Positions 17,210 to 26,508 of a DNA stretch of 64,000 nt are shown here, piece by piece. This DNA is from Streptomyces sp. NBC_00091. GTDB taxonomy: Bacteria; Actinomycetota; Actinomycetes; Streptomycetales; Streptomycetaceae. A program made the translations under genes and the position numbers. The stretch's first letter is position 1. Each line of letters opens with the position of its first letter. Below the pieces are notes generated by a model. The model was not told where the DNA came from and did no database searches. It saw only the letters and a list, made by a program, of their open reading frames with translations. The stretch is from contig NZ_JAPEMA010000001.1 of assembly GCF_026343185.1 (NCBI RefSeq), positions 62,001 through 126,000 on the forward strand, given 5' to 3'.

Positions 17210-17692
17210 GTGGACGCGGTCGATCTGCAGATCATCCGGGAGTTGCAGGCCGACGGCCGGCTCTCCAACCAGGACCTCGCGGACCGGGTCCGCCTCTCCC
17301 CCTCCCCCTGTCTGCGCCGGGTCCGCCGGCTGGAGGAAGCGGGCCTGATCCGCGGCTACACGGCCGTGGTGGACCAGGTCGCCTTCGGGCTCCCGATCAC
17401 CGTCTTCGTCCGGATCCGCCTGGAACGGCACACGTCGGAGGCGGTGGCCCTGTTCGAGGAGCACGTGGCGGTCATCGAGCACATCCAGGACTGCTACCTG
17501 ATGGCGGGCAGCAGCGACTACCTGCTCCGGGTGGTCATCGAGGACCTGGAGGCCTACGAGGCCCTCGTCCGCCACCGGATCCACGCCATCCCGGGGATCG
17601 CCTCGATCGAGTCGAGCTTCGCGTACGGCAGCGTCAAGCAGTCCCGCACCTACCCCCGCCCCGTGCCGGGGGGCGCCGCGCGGACCCCCTGA
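17210..17692 (+). CDS. Lrp/AsnC family transcriptional regulator
   Basis: A 160-aa feast/famine regulator: N-terminal HTH (DLQIIRELQADGRLSNQDLA, RVRLSPSPCLRRVRRLEEAG) and C-terminal RAM ligand domain (FVRIRLERH; CYLMAGSSDYLLRVV). The GTG at 17210 is selected because GGAG lies 5 nt upstream and the protein then starts at the family's usual VDAVDLQII; the frame is open further upstream but reads as non-family sequence. It is divergent from the EamA exporter-aminotransferase pair, which it probably controls in response to an amino acid. Confidence 0.9.
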   Translation: MDAVDLQIIRELQADGRLSNQDLADRVRLSPSPCLRRVRRLEEAGLIRGYTAVVDQVAFGLPITVFVRIRLERHTSEAVALFEEHVAVIEHIQDCYLMAGSSDYLLRVVIEDLEAYEALVRHRIHAIPGIASIESSFAYGSVKQSRTYPRPVPGGAARTP

Positions 17693-17732
17693 CCGCCTCG
17701 GCGGGCCGGGGGACCTGCGCGCGCATCGCCCC

Positions 17733-20549
17733 TCAGGTGGCCAGCCGGGGCGAGCGGGCCGCCGGAGGGGCAGGGGTCGCCACGCGGGGTGCCGGGGCCG
17801 CGGCCTGCGGGGGCGGTGCGGCGCCGGGCTGGGTCGCCGACAGGCGCGTCGCGTGGGTCTGGGCCGCCTGAGCCATCGCGGTCAGGGCCTTCACGTCCTC
17901 CGGGGCGAAGCGGCCCGAGGCGACGGCGGCCGTGACTGCCGCGCCGGCTCGCTCGGCCACCGCCCCGTACGGCACCGCTGCCCGACCGGGACCTTCGGGC
18001 AGGTCGTGCGCGGGCAGCTGCTGCCAGGCCTCGCGCAGGGCGCGGATGCGGGGGTGGTCCGAGCCCGCCAGCTCGCGGCCCATGTCGCTCTGGACCCAGG
18101 TCTGGAAGGAACGGGTGACGCCCTCGCCGGCCTGTTTGGCGTCCTGCGCCGTGGCGTACGGGGCCGGGGCCGCCGGGCCGTCGTACCGCTGGGAAGGGCC
18201 CTGCGGGCCGGGCCGCGGAGCTGTCGGCCCAGCGATGCCCGGGCCGCCGTCGTCCGGGGGACGGTGCGCCGCGCGGTGCCGGGCGAGCTGGGAGCCCTGG
18301 AGCGCCGTGGCCATGAAGCCGGCGGAGACGTTCCCGCTCTCCGGCGGGGCCACCTTGGCGTCGAAAGCGACGAAGCGCTTCACGTCGTCGCTGTCGAAGG
18401 CGACGTTCCCGGGGAGCATCCGGGACGCGGCGCCGGTCACGTCGACCGTGTGCTGCCGGCCCTGCACCTCGAACTCCACCCGGTAGCCGAGGTACTGGCG
18501 GTCGTCGTCGAAGACCAGCTCCCCCCGCACCTCGCCGCCGGCCGAACGCACGGCGGACTCGATGGAGTCGAGGGGCTGCGGGAGCCGGGAGACACGGCCG
18601 AGGCAGGCCACGTACGCGTCCCCCTCGATCCCCAGGGAGTTGCCCTCGCTGTCGAGGGCCTCCAGACGGACCCCGCCGTCGGGGCCGGTCACCGTACCGA
18701 CTGACCCCAGGTAGCGGCCGCCGTATGTCACGAGCCTGCCGTCGCCGCCGTACTCGGCGTCGTGCGCCCGGCGCAGGGCCGTGTACTGGGCGTCGTTGTG
18801 GAGTACGAAGGGCGCGTCCTTGCCGACCATCAGCACCCTGGCCTCGGGGTCGGCCTGCAGGATGATCTCCGCGTTGGCGATGGCGGCGCCGCCGACACCG
18901 GCGAGCACCCAGACCTTGGCGACGGACGGGTCGTACTCGCCGTCGCCGATCGCATCGCCCATCAGGACCCGGCCGGGCGCGAGGGCGCCGGCCTCCTCCC
19001 AGGCCGCGGTCGCCCGCAGGGTCTCGGTCGCGCCCGCGACACGGGTGTCCTGCGAGGCGTTCAGGACCTCGGCCGTCTGCGGGTCGGCCAGAACCCGCAG
19101 GCTCGCGGCGGCCCGCCCCTCGCCGTCCGGGAGCGCGAGGAGCCGGTCGCGGGCCGCCTCGGCCTCGGGGGTCCCCGCCGCGGTGAGGACCTCGGTGAGG
19201 ACCTCGGCCGCCTCCCGCTCGGTCGAGATCCGGCGATCGGCGCCGGGGATGATCTCGGGCGGGATGCCGGTGGCGAGCAGCGGGGCACCCTTGACCTCGA
19301 CCTTGACCGGGTCGGAGCCGTCGGCCGGGATGATCTCGGCGATCAGGCGGCCCTCGGCGCTGACGCTCAGCTCCGCCCGCCCGTCGATGAGCGGGCCGCG
19401 CGCGGCGGCGGTGTCCTCCCAGAGCTGGAGCGCGGGAAGCGGCACCCGCTCCTGCGGGCCGGCGAACTGGTACGGGTCGCCCATACCGCTCTGGCGCAGG
19501 TGGCGGACCTGGTCGGCGGACTGGACGATCGCCGTGATGGGGTCCACGTGCCAGCGTCCGCGGGCGTCCACGAGCAGGGCGCCGGGGTCGCGTCCGGCGA
19601 GGGCGGCGCCGCCGCCGATCATGATCTCGAACTCCGGATACCTGCCCTCGGGGAGGGTCGCCTGCTGTGCGCGCAGGTCGGCGAGGGTCCGGGCGCTGAC
19701 CGCGGTGCGCTCGCTCGCGGCCTCGGCGGCGGCCCGGTCCAGCTCCTCGCGAGGTACGGGCGTCCCGTCGGACCGGAGGCCGGGCAGAGGGTACTCGCCC
19801 AGGTCCGGCGCCTGCGGGGCCTGGGCGCGGGCGGCCCGGGCGTTGGTCAGGGCCTGCGCGTCGGCGGGGTCGAGCTGCTCGAGGGGGACGGCGAGCGCGT
19901 CCATGGCGTCACGCGTCTCGGCCGGCAGGTACCAGTCGACGGTCCTCAGACGCGCGTCAGCCGCGTACTGGTCACCGGCTCGGTTCGCGTCATCCGGTGG
20001 GGTCTGAGGCCTCAGCCCGGACTCGTCGACGAGCACGGAGAATCGGTCACGGGCCTCCTGACGCTCCGGGGCCGTGAGCTCGGCGTCGTTCATCCTGTGG
20101 GCGAGGTAGGTGAACTCGCCCACACGGCCCCGGTCGGCGTCGGACAGGACCAGATCCGCGGGCAGTGCGGTGCCCGGGACCAGCAGGTTCTCCAAAGGCA
20201 CCTGCCCGCCGACCGCAGCGCGCTCCCGTACGACGACCAGCTCGCCCAGCTCGCGGGCCAGGACCTGTCCGGCCTGTTCGGGCCGGAGCGTATCGGCGAA
20301 CTGGACGACGTACCGGTCGGCCGTGGTGTTGGTGAAGGTGCGGGCCGCCAGCTGCCGCGGCAGCTCCGCCGTGTCCAGGCGCAGTTCGACGGGTCGTCCC
20401 GCCGGGTCGGTGAGGAGGAAGAACCGTCGGCCGTCCTGCTCGGTGAGCGTGCCGTCCCGCAGCTGCGCGGAGTAGAGGTCTCGCAGCACTGCGGGCAACG
20501 CGGTCTCGGCTGCGGCGAGCAGCCGCCCTTCGCCGCTGCTCAGGTCCAC
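17733..20549 (-). CDS. 938-aa uncharacterised protein with flavoprotein-like folds
   Basis: I do not recognise a named family for the whole protein. What is visible: an N-terminal 120-residue module (ALPAVLRDLYSAQLRDGTLT); a first dinucleotide-binding-like segment near residue 310 (EIMIGGGAALAGRDP, then ALLVDARGRW); a middle part ending in LLATGIPPEIIPG; a second Rossmann-like segment at about 545 (VWVLAGVGGAAIANAEIIL, then ARVLMVGKD, later AYVACLGRVS); and a Pro/Ala-rich low-complexity tail from about 790. Two binding folds in this order recall FAD/NAD(P) oxidoreductases. There is no signal peptide or membrane helix. The GTG start has a GGGGGG site upstream. It is divergent, 44 bp apart, from a zinc-ribbon gene and adjoins a T4SS-like cluster, so a secreted effector or cytoplasmic partner are both possible. 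Confidence 0.65.
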   Translation of the reverse strand: MDLSSGEGRLLAAAETALPAVLRDLYSAQLRDGTLTEQDGRRFFLLTDPAGRPVELRLDTAELPRQLAARTFTNTTADRYVVQFADTLRPEQAGQVLARELGELVVVRERAAVGGQVPLENLLVPGTALPADLVLSDADRGRVGEFTYLAHRMNDAELTAPERQEARDRFSVLVDESGLRPQTPPDDANRAGDQYAADARLRTVDWYLPAETRDAMDALAVPLEQLDPADAQALTNARAARAQAPQAPDLGEYPLPGLRSDGTPVPREELDRAAAEAASERTAVSARTLADLRAQQATLPEGRYPEFEIMIGGGAALAGRDPGALLVDARGRWHVDPITAIVQSADQVRHLRQSGMGDPYQFAGPQERVPLPALQLWEDTAAARGPLIDGRAELSVSAEGRLIAEIIPADGSDPVKVEVKGAPLLATGIPPEIIPGADRRISTEREAAEVLTEVLTAAGTPEAEAARDRLLALPDGEGRAAASLRVLADPQTAEVLNASQDTRVAGATETLRATAAWEEAGALAPGRVLMGDAIGDGEYDPSVAKVWVLAGVGGAAIANAEIILQADPEARVLMVGKDAPFVLHNDAQYTALRRAHDAEYGGDGRLVTYGGRYLGSVGTVTGPDGGVRLEALDSEGNSLGIEGDAYVACLGRVSRLPQPLDSIESAVRSAGGEVRGELVFDDDRQYLGYRVEFEVQGRQHTVDVTGAASRMLPGNVAFDSDDVKRFVAFDAKVAPPESGNVSAGFMATALQGSQLARHRAAHRPPDDGGPGIAGPTAPRPGPQGPSQRYDGPAAPAPYATAQDAKQAGEGVTRSFQTWVQSDMGRELAGSDHPRIRALREAWQQLPAHDLPEGPGRAAVPYGAVAERAGAAVTAAVASGRFAPEDVKALTAMAQAAQTHATRLSATQPGAAPPPQAAAPAPRVATPAPPAARSPRLAT

Positions 20550-20593
20550 TGATGTCCCCCCATTTGACCTGCCGATTCCAGTAGGATCATGCC

Positions 20594-21148
20594 ATGTTGA
20601 TCACTCGTTCGGCGCAGGAATCGCACCTCTACATGGATCTTCATGCCTGTGCGTGCGGTGCAAATCGGTTCGACCGCGAGCACCGTGTCGAAGACCGCGA
20701 GGGTGTGCTGGTCAGCGTGTATGAGGGCGTCTGCCCGGAGTGCGGCCGTGCGCGCGTGTTCGAGTTCACGTTCTCCGACGACCGGCCGGTCGCCCCTCCG
20801 GCCTTCGGTGGCCCTGAGCCCTCGCAGATCATCGATCCGGGTGAGTTCCTGTGGGTCGCCAAGCGACTGTCGCTCGAATCCGGGCAGCGGCTGTTGAACA
20901 CCCCGAACGCCGAACACCGCGAGATCCGTCCGACCGTCGCGTACGGTGCCGCTGCCCTCGAGGAGGTCATCAAGTTCCTGCCGGAGGACGCCGACCGGAT
21001 CCCGGAGGAACGGTTCACCTCCGAGCGGGGACGGGCGATGTACGCGGAGGACCCTTCGCGGTTCACCCGGAAGGCTCTCACCAGGACCCTGGAGCTTGAT
21101 CGGAAGGTGCTGGCCGGCATCGATCGTTTCAGCCCCCCGCAGGCCTGA
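20594..21148 (+). CDS. small zinc-ribbon protein
   Basis: A 184-aa acidic protein with a probable zinc ribbon at the N-terminus: Cys-x-Cys in DLHACACGANRF and CxxC in GVCPECGRARVFEF. The remainder is helical (FLWVAKRLSLE; TVAYGAAALEEVIKFLP; LTRTLELDRKVLAGIDRF). No known family is recognised. It is divergent from the 938-aa protein with only 44 bp between starts, so the two are probably co-regulated and may work together, for example as a toxin-like protein and its neutraliser; that is inference. The ATG at 20594 has AGGA about 8 nt upstream. Confidence 0.7.
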   Translation: MLITRSAQESHLYMDLHACACGANRFDREHRVEDREGVLVSVYEGVCPECGRARVFEFTFSDDRPVAPPAFGGPEPSQIIDPGEFLWVAKRLSLESGQRLLNTPNAEHREIRPTVAYGAAALEEVIKFLPEDADRIPEERFTSERGRAMYAEDPSRFTRKALTRTLELDRKVLAGIDRFSPPQA

Positions 21149-21166
21149 GCGCCCCCTCCCCCACAC

Positions 21167-21203
21167 CCGAAGGCCGCCCCATCCATGATGGGGCGGCCTT
21201 CGG
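21167..21203. terminator. bidirectional terminator, 14-bp stem
   Basis: CCGAAGGCCGCCCC (21167-21180) pairs perfectly with 21190-21203 around a 9-nt loop whose outer bases also pair. It fills the gap between the convergent zinc-ribbon gene and the end of the T4SS-like operon and should stop transcription from both sides. Confidence 0.8.
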
Positions 21204-21713
21204 TCACAGCGGCAGGTCGAGCTCCGCCTGGCGGCGGGTGAGTTCGGCGGCCGCCGGGTGGGACGCCGGGGCCGTTGCCGCGGCGGAGAGGGTCAGGTAC
21301 TGCTCGAAGGACTCCGCGGCGCCGGGTGGTGCGGGGATCAGCGGGGGCGGGTCCTGGTGGGTGCCCGTGGCGCAGGCCGGGAGTTGCAGGCGCGGAACGA
21401 AGGCGTGCAGGGTGTTGATCCAGTCGGCCTCGGCGAGCTCGCGGCCCGGGGCGTCGGTGCCCGCGTACGTACGCGTCCAGCCGGTGTGGAGGGCCGTCAG
21501 GTGCTCGACCACCGCGGAGTGGCGGTACCAGCAGTGGGTGATCTTGTTGTGCAGCTCGAACGTGGTGCGCAGCCAGTCGACCCATGCGCCGAGCTCGCGC
21601 AGCCGTGCCCGGCGGTCGGCGGGGTCCATGGCCGCCCATACCCAGCGTTGCGGCTCGCTCGGCGGGGCGGCGGCGGAGGGTCCGGTCGGCCAGAGGTCGG
21701 CCGGGTTGGACAT
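21204..21713 (-). CDS. hypothetical protein at the end of the T4SS-like operon
   Basis: A 169-aa soluble protein. A Trp-rich middle (RWVWAAMDPADRRARL, ELGAWVDWLRTTFELHNKI, HCWYRHSAVVEHL) recalls the DUF4913-like small proteins found with actinobacterial transfer genes; the assignment is tentative. The ATG at 21713 is used; a TTG at 21728, overlapping the VirD4-like stop, is an alternative. It is the last gene of the operon and ends at the bidirectional terminator. Function unknown. Confidence 0.65.
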   Translation of the reverse strand: MSNPADLWPTGPSAAAPPSEPQRWVWAAMDPADRRARLRELGAWVDWLRTTFELHNKITHCWYRHSAVVEHLTALHTGWTRTYAGTDAPGRELAEADWINTLHAFVPRLQLPACATGTHQDPPPLIPAPPGAAESFEQYLTLSAAATAPASHPAAAELTRRQAELDLPL

Positions 21714-21720
21714 GTCGAAG

Positions 21721-23427
21721 TCAGTCAACTGCGGCCGCCTTCTTGTCGGTTCCGGGCTTCGGTCCGGCCAGGAGCCTCTTGAGGTCCTTGTCGCGGAACG
21801 TGAGGCGCATCCTCACCTTGATCGGCGGCAGGTTGGTGTACTGCGCGATCGCCGTGAAATCGGGGAGCTGCTGGAGCGAGTGGACCGGTGCGAGGTCGGT
21901 CTCGGTGGTCTGGGTCGTGGTGGAGTGCTCGCCGCGGGAGCGGCCGTGGCTGGTCTTCACGACCTCGGTGCGCCCGTACAGCCCGGAGAAGTAGCGCAGG
22001 GTCTCCAGGTCGCCGCAGCCGGGCAGCAGCATGCGCAGGCCGCTGGCGGACAGGACGGTGTTGGCCTTCTGGGTTCCGAGGGATTCGCGGAGCTGGGACA
22101 GGTCGTGCCAGACGGTCAGCAGGGTGATGCCCATGCCGCGGCCGGTGGTGAGGATGTTGGGCAGGCGCGGGTAGCGGAGCATGTTGCCGGCCTCGTCAAC
22201 AAGGATGCCGACGCTCGGACTGATGGGCGTGCCGGTGGAGTTGTACAGGGATTCCGCCGCGTGGATCGCTCCGGCGATCAGGGAGCTGATGAGCGGGGCG
22301 AAGCGGTCGGCGTCGGCCTCGGAGGCGATGATGCAGATGGTGCCCCGCTTCTCGAGCCACTCCTCGAAGGTGAAGTCGGAGCGGGCGCAGGTCTCGCGCA
22401 CCTCCTCGTCGGCGAAGACGCGGGCGAGGACGTTGAGGCTGAACTGGATGGATCCGATGCCGTCCTCGTGCAGGCGCAGCCACGGGGAGGCGTAGTCGTC
22501 GGCGACGTCGGTGTAGCCGTGGGCGAGGAGTACGGCGCGGACGTGGTCGACCGCGTCCTTGCCGAGGGAGATCCAGCGGCGCATGTCGGAGATGCCCCCG
22601 CCCGAGAGGCGGGCGGCGAGCAGGATGCCCTTGAGGACGCTCTTGGCCTGGTCGACCCAGGGGGCCGCCCGCTTGTCGTCGCCGGAGGACGAGGCCTCGG
22701 CCAGCCAGGAGGCCATGCGGTCGGCCGCCTTGGCGTCGGTGCAGTACTCGACCGGCGACCAGTGGTCGCCGGCCCGGCCGGGGATGCCGGCCGGGGCGAT
22801 GACCCAGACCGGTCCGATGGCGCGGCGGCGGGCGTAGATGACGTCCAGGTCGGCCGCCTTGGTGGTGGTCACCACCAGCGGGCCGGCCCATTCGGCCGCG
22901 TTCGGCAGGACCAGGCCCGTCGTCTTCGAGGAGCCCGGTACGCCGAAGACGGTCGCGGAGATGTTGGGCTGCGCGGCCACGACCTTGCCCGTGCGCAGGC
23001 CCCGCCCGGCGGTGATCCGGTTGACGCGCCGGGCGGGGTCGTCGAGCGCGGCCATCTTCCGTTCGGTCTTCGCCCCGCCCCACTGGGCGCCGCCCGTTCC
23101 CTTGCGGGAGGAGGACAGCAGGTCGGCGGCCTTGACCACGGCGACGCCCACGGCCAGGACCAGGACCGCGGTCAGGGCGTAGAACAGCCAGGAGGGCGGG
23201 GCCGGGTGGAAGACGGAGCCGGGGCCCTTGGCCAGGGCGTAGACGACCGTCTCGGGGACGGTGTCCTCGCTGCGGGCCCAGCCCCGCCCCGACAGCAGGG
23301 CGGAGAGGGGTCCGGCCAGCAGGACGGCGCCGCCGACCGTGACGACGAGGCCGACCCCGTACGCGGCCAGCAGGGTGTTGTCGTCCACCGTGGCGGGTGC
23401 CGACGTCCGGGTCTTGCGGTCTGCCAC
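21721..23427 (-). CDS. VirD4/TraG-like coupling ATPase
   Basis: A 568-aa coupling protein of the type IV secretion kind. Two membrane segments at about 22-44 and 80-103 are followed by a cytoplasmic ATPase: Walker A GVPGSSKTTG (Lys168), Walker B VGILVDEAGNML (about 395), and the TraG-typical RLPNILTTGRGMGITLLTVW. Coupling proteins bring DNA or protein substrates to the secretion channel in the membrane. GTG start; the upstream VirB4-like stop ends at the same place with no gap. It sits at the downstream end of the operon. No relaxase gene accompanies it. Confidence 0.88.
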   Translation of the reverse strand: MADRKTRTSAPATVDDNTLLAAYGVGLVVTVGGAVLLAGPLSALLSGRGWARSEDTVPETVVYALAKGPGSVFHPAPPSWLFYALTAVLVLAVGVAVVKAADLLSSSRKGTGGAQWGGAKTERKMAALDDPARRVNRITAGRGLRTGKVVAAQPNISATVFGVPGSSKTTGLVLPNAAEWAGPLVVTTTKAADLDVIYARRRAIGPVWVIAPAGIPGRAGDHWSPVEYCTDAKAADRMASWLAEASSSGDDKRAAPWVDQAKSVLKGILLAARLSGGGISDMRRWISLGKDAVDHVRAVLLAHGYTDVADDYASPWLRLHEDGIGSIQFSLNVLARVFADEEVRETCARSDFTFEEWLEKRGTICIIASEADADRFAPLISSLIAGAIHAAESLYNSTGTPISPSVGILVDEAGNMLRYPRLPNILTTGRGMGITLLTVWHDLSQLRESLGTQKANTVLSASGLRMLLPGCGDLETLRYFSGLYGRTEVVKTSHGRSRGEHSTTTQTTETDLAPVHSLQQLPDFTAIAQYTNLPPIKVRMRLTFRDKDLKRLLAGPKPGTDKKAAAVD

Positions 23428-23428
23428 G

Positions 23429-24982
23429 TCAGATCACCATCCGTTCGTCGGTCTCGAAGAGGCCGATCTCGGTACGGGAGAGGATCAGCTGGACCGCGTG
23501 GGAGCCGCCGCCCCGGCCGACCTTCCACAGGGCCCGGCCGCGCTGCGCCGCACCCCAGGAGCCGATGAGGTCGCACTCGGCCGAGGTCAGCCCGATCGCC
23601 TCGCGGGTGAAGGCGAGGGGGCGGGTGTCCTGGGCGAGCTGGATGCGGGTCTCGCAGCTGGAGATCAGGTCGCGGGCGATGGCGACGGCCTCGGATCCGG
23701 CGGCGCCGACCGACTCGAAGTCGGAGAGGCGGTGGGTGGCCAGGACCTGGATCGTGCCGGTCGCGCGCGACAGGCGCAGGTCGGCGTCGATCTTCTTGAC
23801 CATGGCGGCGCCGCCCGAGCGCATCTGCCGCCACAGCTCGTCACGGATGACGATCCGGGGCGCCTGGCCGGGCCGGTCGATCGCCGACTGGGCCCAGGAG
23901 GACACGCAGGACAGGACCATGGCGACGGTCTCGTCGCCATAGGGGGTCAGGGCGCTGATGTCGACGCTCTGGATGGGGGCGGCCCAGTCCAGGCCGAGGG
24001 AGGTCTCCTCGTCGAAGAGGCCGCCGAGGTGCCCCGTCACCATGATGCCGAGGGCGGAGCGGATGGAGGCCATGGACTCCCGGGCGCGCTGGACGTCCCC
24101 GTCGCGGATGCGCAGTTCGCGGGCCATCAGGTCGGTGGGGTCGCGCAGTTTGTCGTAGACGAGGGGAAGGGTCGGGGTCCGCAGCGACGTGTTTCCGGAC
24201 AGCTCTCCCGTCAGGTCGCGGACCGCTACGTCGAGGGCCTCCTCCTCCTGGGGTTCGAGGGTCCGGCGCAGCTGGAGTTCGAGGAGGGCCTTGAGGAGGG
24301 TCAGGCGGCGCCTGTGGATCTCCGTCAGCCGGCCCTTGAGGACCGCGGGGTCCTTGATCTGGTCGAGGTCGGCGCCGAGGGGGCCCGCGTCGAGGGGGTT
24401 GAGGCGGCCGGGCAGGCCGGGGCCGAGCCGGACCGGCTCGACGCCCAGGTGGCGGCACATCGCCGCGTACTCGCCCTTCACGTCACCCGCGATCAGCGCC
24501 TTGTGCCCGAAGGCCATCAGGCGGAAGGCGAGCGCCTTGACGTGCGCGCTCTTCCCGGAACCCGGGATGCCCGTGATCATGACGTTCGGGTTGGTGACCA
24601 GGCCCTGCTGCACCCAGACGGTGGGGTGCGCGGAGAACGCCGCCGTGGTCAGCACGTTGTGCCCGATGTACGCGCCCACCGCGGGCAGGCTCGCGGCGTG
24701 CAGGAACGGGAACGCCCCGGCCGCGTTGACGGTCGTGGCGCGTACGACCTCGGAACGGGGGATCGAGGCCGACCGGCCGGAGAAGGGGCCCTTCCACCCC
24801 TTCTTCGGGGCGACCCGCATGACGGAGGCCGGGTCCTCCAGGAGCCGGGCCTCGCGCAGCTCACGGGCGCTGGGCGCCTCGGGACGCCGGCTCGTGGGCA
24901 CGCCACCGATGCCGGCCGCCTCCCGCAGCCCGGTCTCGGCCAGCAGGGTGCCGTTGTCGGCCTTGCGGCGGAACAGCGCCAT
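23429..24982 (-). CDS. VirB4-like secretion ATPase
   Basis: A 517-aa ATPase corresponding to the motor half of VirB4/TraC proteins. Walker A is GIPGSGKS (138-145), followed by ALIAGDVKGEYAAMCRHLG as in VirB4, and Walker B is APRIVIRDELWRQM (about 395). LATHRLSDF and the closing GLFETDERMVI fit the family. It energises assembly or transport. The N-terminal domain of classical VirB4 is missing here and may be supplied by the SCO6880-like protein encoded just upstream, whose stop overlaps this ATG by one base (TGATG). Confidence 0.87.
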   Translation of the reverse strand: MALFRRKADNGTLLAETGLREAAGIGGVPTSRRPEAPSARELREARLLEDPASVMRVAPKKGWKGPFSGRSASIPRSEVVRATTVNAAGAFPFLHAASLPAVGAYIGHNVLTTAAFSAHPTVWVQQGLVTNPNVMITGIPGSGKSAHVKALAFRLMAFGHKALIAGDVKGEYAAMCRHLGVEPVRLGPGLPGRLNPLDAGPLGADLDQIKDPAVLKGRLTEIHRRRLTLLKALLELQLRRTLEPQEEEALDVAVRDLTGELSGNTSLRTPTLPLVYDKLRDPTDLMARELRIRDGDVQRARESMASIRSALGIMVTGHLGGLFDEETSLGLDWAAPIQSVDISALTPYGDETVAMVLSCVSSWAQSAIDRPGQAPRIVIRDELWRQMRSGGAAMVKKIDADLRLSRATGTIQVLATHRLSDFESVGAAGSEAVAIARDLISSCETRIQLAQDTRPLAFTREAIGLTSAECDLIGSWGAAQRGRALWKVGRGGGSHAVQLILSRTEIGLFETDERMVI

Positions 24983-26508
24983 CAGAACGCCCCCCGCCGG
25001 TCCGGCAGGCCCTGGCCCAAGGGGAGCGCCCCAGCCGCGAAGCCGACGTCCTGGGTGCCCCACATCCGGCGCAGCTCCAGGTTGGCGGCGCCCGCGTCGG
25101 CCTGGATCTCGGCGCAGGCGGTCTCCAGCTCGTCGACGTCGGTGACCGTGACCGACAGGATCGCCGTCATCCGGACGACACCATCGCCGGCCGCGCGCTC
25201 CGCGTCCTGGCGGCGCGCGATCATCTCGGCGCGGCGCTCGTCCTCGCTCTCGTCCCGGCCGGTCTTGGCGCGGAGCTTGCGGGCCGCGTTGCGCTTGGTG
25301 GTCTCGCGGGCGAGTTCGCTGCGCGCCCGGCGGGGGCCCAGCGGCTCGTACACGAGGGACAGGCTGCGGCGGGCGTTGGCCCGGGGGCGCAGCAGGGGCT
25401 GCAGGAAGGTCGCGTAGACCTGCGACTGGGGCCAGCCGCGCACCTGGTAGGAGACCGTCCAGGCGCCGTCGTGCTGGTAGACGCCCATACCGGTCTCCGC
25501 GTACGAGGGTCCGGCGAGTTCGACGTCGACTCCGGGCGCCACACCTTCCCAGCCGGGGTTGCCCGCGGTGGCCTTGCGGGTCGCGAGCATCACCTGCGCG
25601 TCGGGGTCGTAGGCGGTGCGGATGGTCTGGGCGACCCCGCGCGGGTCCAGCCACTCCTCCACCTGGAGGCTCGCGCTGGACAGGGCCTGGCCCATGGCGT
25701 GCAGCTCGCGTACGAGGACGGCCGCCGCGCCCACCTGGCCGCCGCCGGCGCCCTTGATGGCGAGGCGCGCACGGGAGGCGGAGAGCGTCACCGCCAGGTA
25801 CGTCTCACGGGCCGAGGCGGACGGGCCCGCACCCTCCATCACCTCGGTGAGCGCGGTCACGGCGGCGTCCGGCGCGTCCGCGCTGACGTGCCGGGCCGTC
25901 CAGGACGCCAGCGCGGCGCCGTCGTCCGGCAGGACGCGCTGGTGCACGCTCAGGCGGGTGATGGGCGAGTCCTCGGTGCAGTACGTCCGCAGGAGCGCGG
26001 CCCATCCGGCGACGCGGGTCGCCTGCCGGTCGGTGTCGATCAGGGCCAGGCCCGGATAGGTCACCCGGGCGACGGCCGTGTACGTGGCCGCCACCGGGTC
26101 GTGGCTGATGCCGAGCCGGCCGCCGAGACCGTCCGGCGCCTCCAGGATCCGCAGCCGGGCCAGGGTGCCCGGCAGGTCCATGGGCTGCTCGCCCGTTTCC
26201 TTGCTGCGCGGGGCCAGGGCCCCGCTGTGGAAGATGTTCCGGCGGGTTGCCACAGCGATCTGGTGCCTTACTGCGAGGAGGATCCATTCGTCGGCGGACA
26301 GGCCCATGACCCGGCCGAAGGCGAGGCCGACGAGGAGGAGACTGACCGGGATGCAGACCAGGGCCGCCGTCCAGCTCCCGAGGTTGAGGGGCAGGAGGAG
26401 CAGCAGGGCCGCCGTGGCGACGAGCGCGAATCCGGCTCCGGACATGTGCCCGAACCAGCCGGAGCGCTCCGACTGCCAACCCCCGTACGTGGGGTGACTC
26501 TGCGCCAT
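24982..26508 (-). CDS. SCO6880-family membrane protein (PrgI/VirB4 N-domain-like)
   Basis: A 508-aa protein with two adjacent membrane helices at about 24-66 (LVATAALLLLLPLNLG, AALVCIPVSLLLVGLAFG), which resemble VirB3/PrgI, and a large soluble part. It matches the SCO6880 family of actinobacterial secretion clusters. Together with the VirB4-like ATPase it could make up a split VirB3-VirB4 unit. The ATG has a perfect AAGGAGG inside the end of the upstream gene. Each junction in this operon is a 1- to 11-bp overlap, indicating tight stoichiometric expression. Confidence 0.82.
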   Translation of the reverse strand: MAQSHPTYGGWQSERSGWFGHMSGAGFALVATAALLLLLPLNLGSWTAALVCIPVSLLLVGLAFGRVMGLSADEWILLAVRHQIAVATRRNIFHSGALAPRSKETGEQPMDLPGTLARLRILEAPDGLGGRLGISHDPVAATYTAVARVTYPGLALIDTDRQATRVAGWAALLRTYCTEDSPITRLSVHQRVLPDDGAALASWTARHVSADAPDAAVTALTEVMEGAGPSASARETYLAVTLSASRARLAIKGAGGGQVGAAAVLVRELHAMGQALSSASLQVEEWLDPRGVAQTIRTAYDPDAQVMLATRKATAGNPGWEGVAPGVDVELAGPSYAETGMGVYQHDGAWTVSYQVRGWPQSQVYATFLQPLLRPRANARRSLSLVYEPLGPRRARSELARETTKRNAARKLRAKTGRDESEDERRAEMIARRQDAERAAGDGVVRMTAILSVTVTDVDELETACAEIQADAGAANLELRRMWGTQDVGFAAGALPLGQGLPDRRGAF

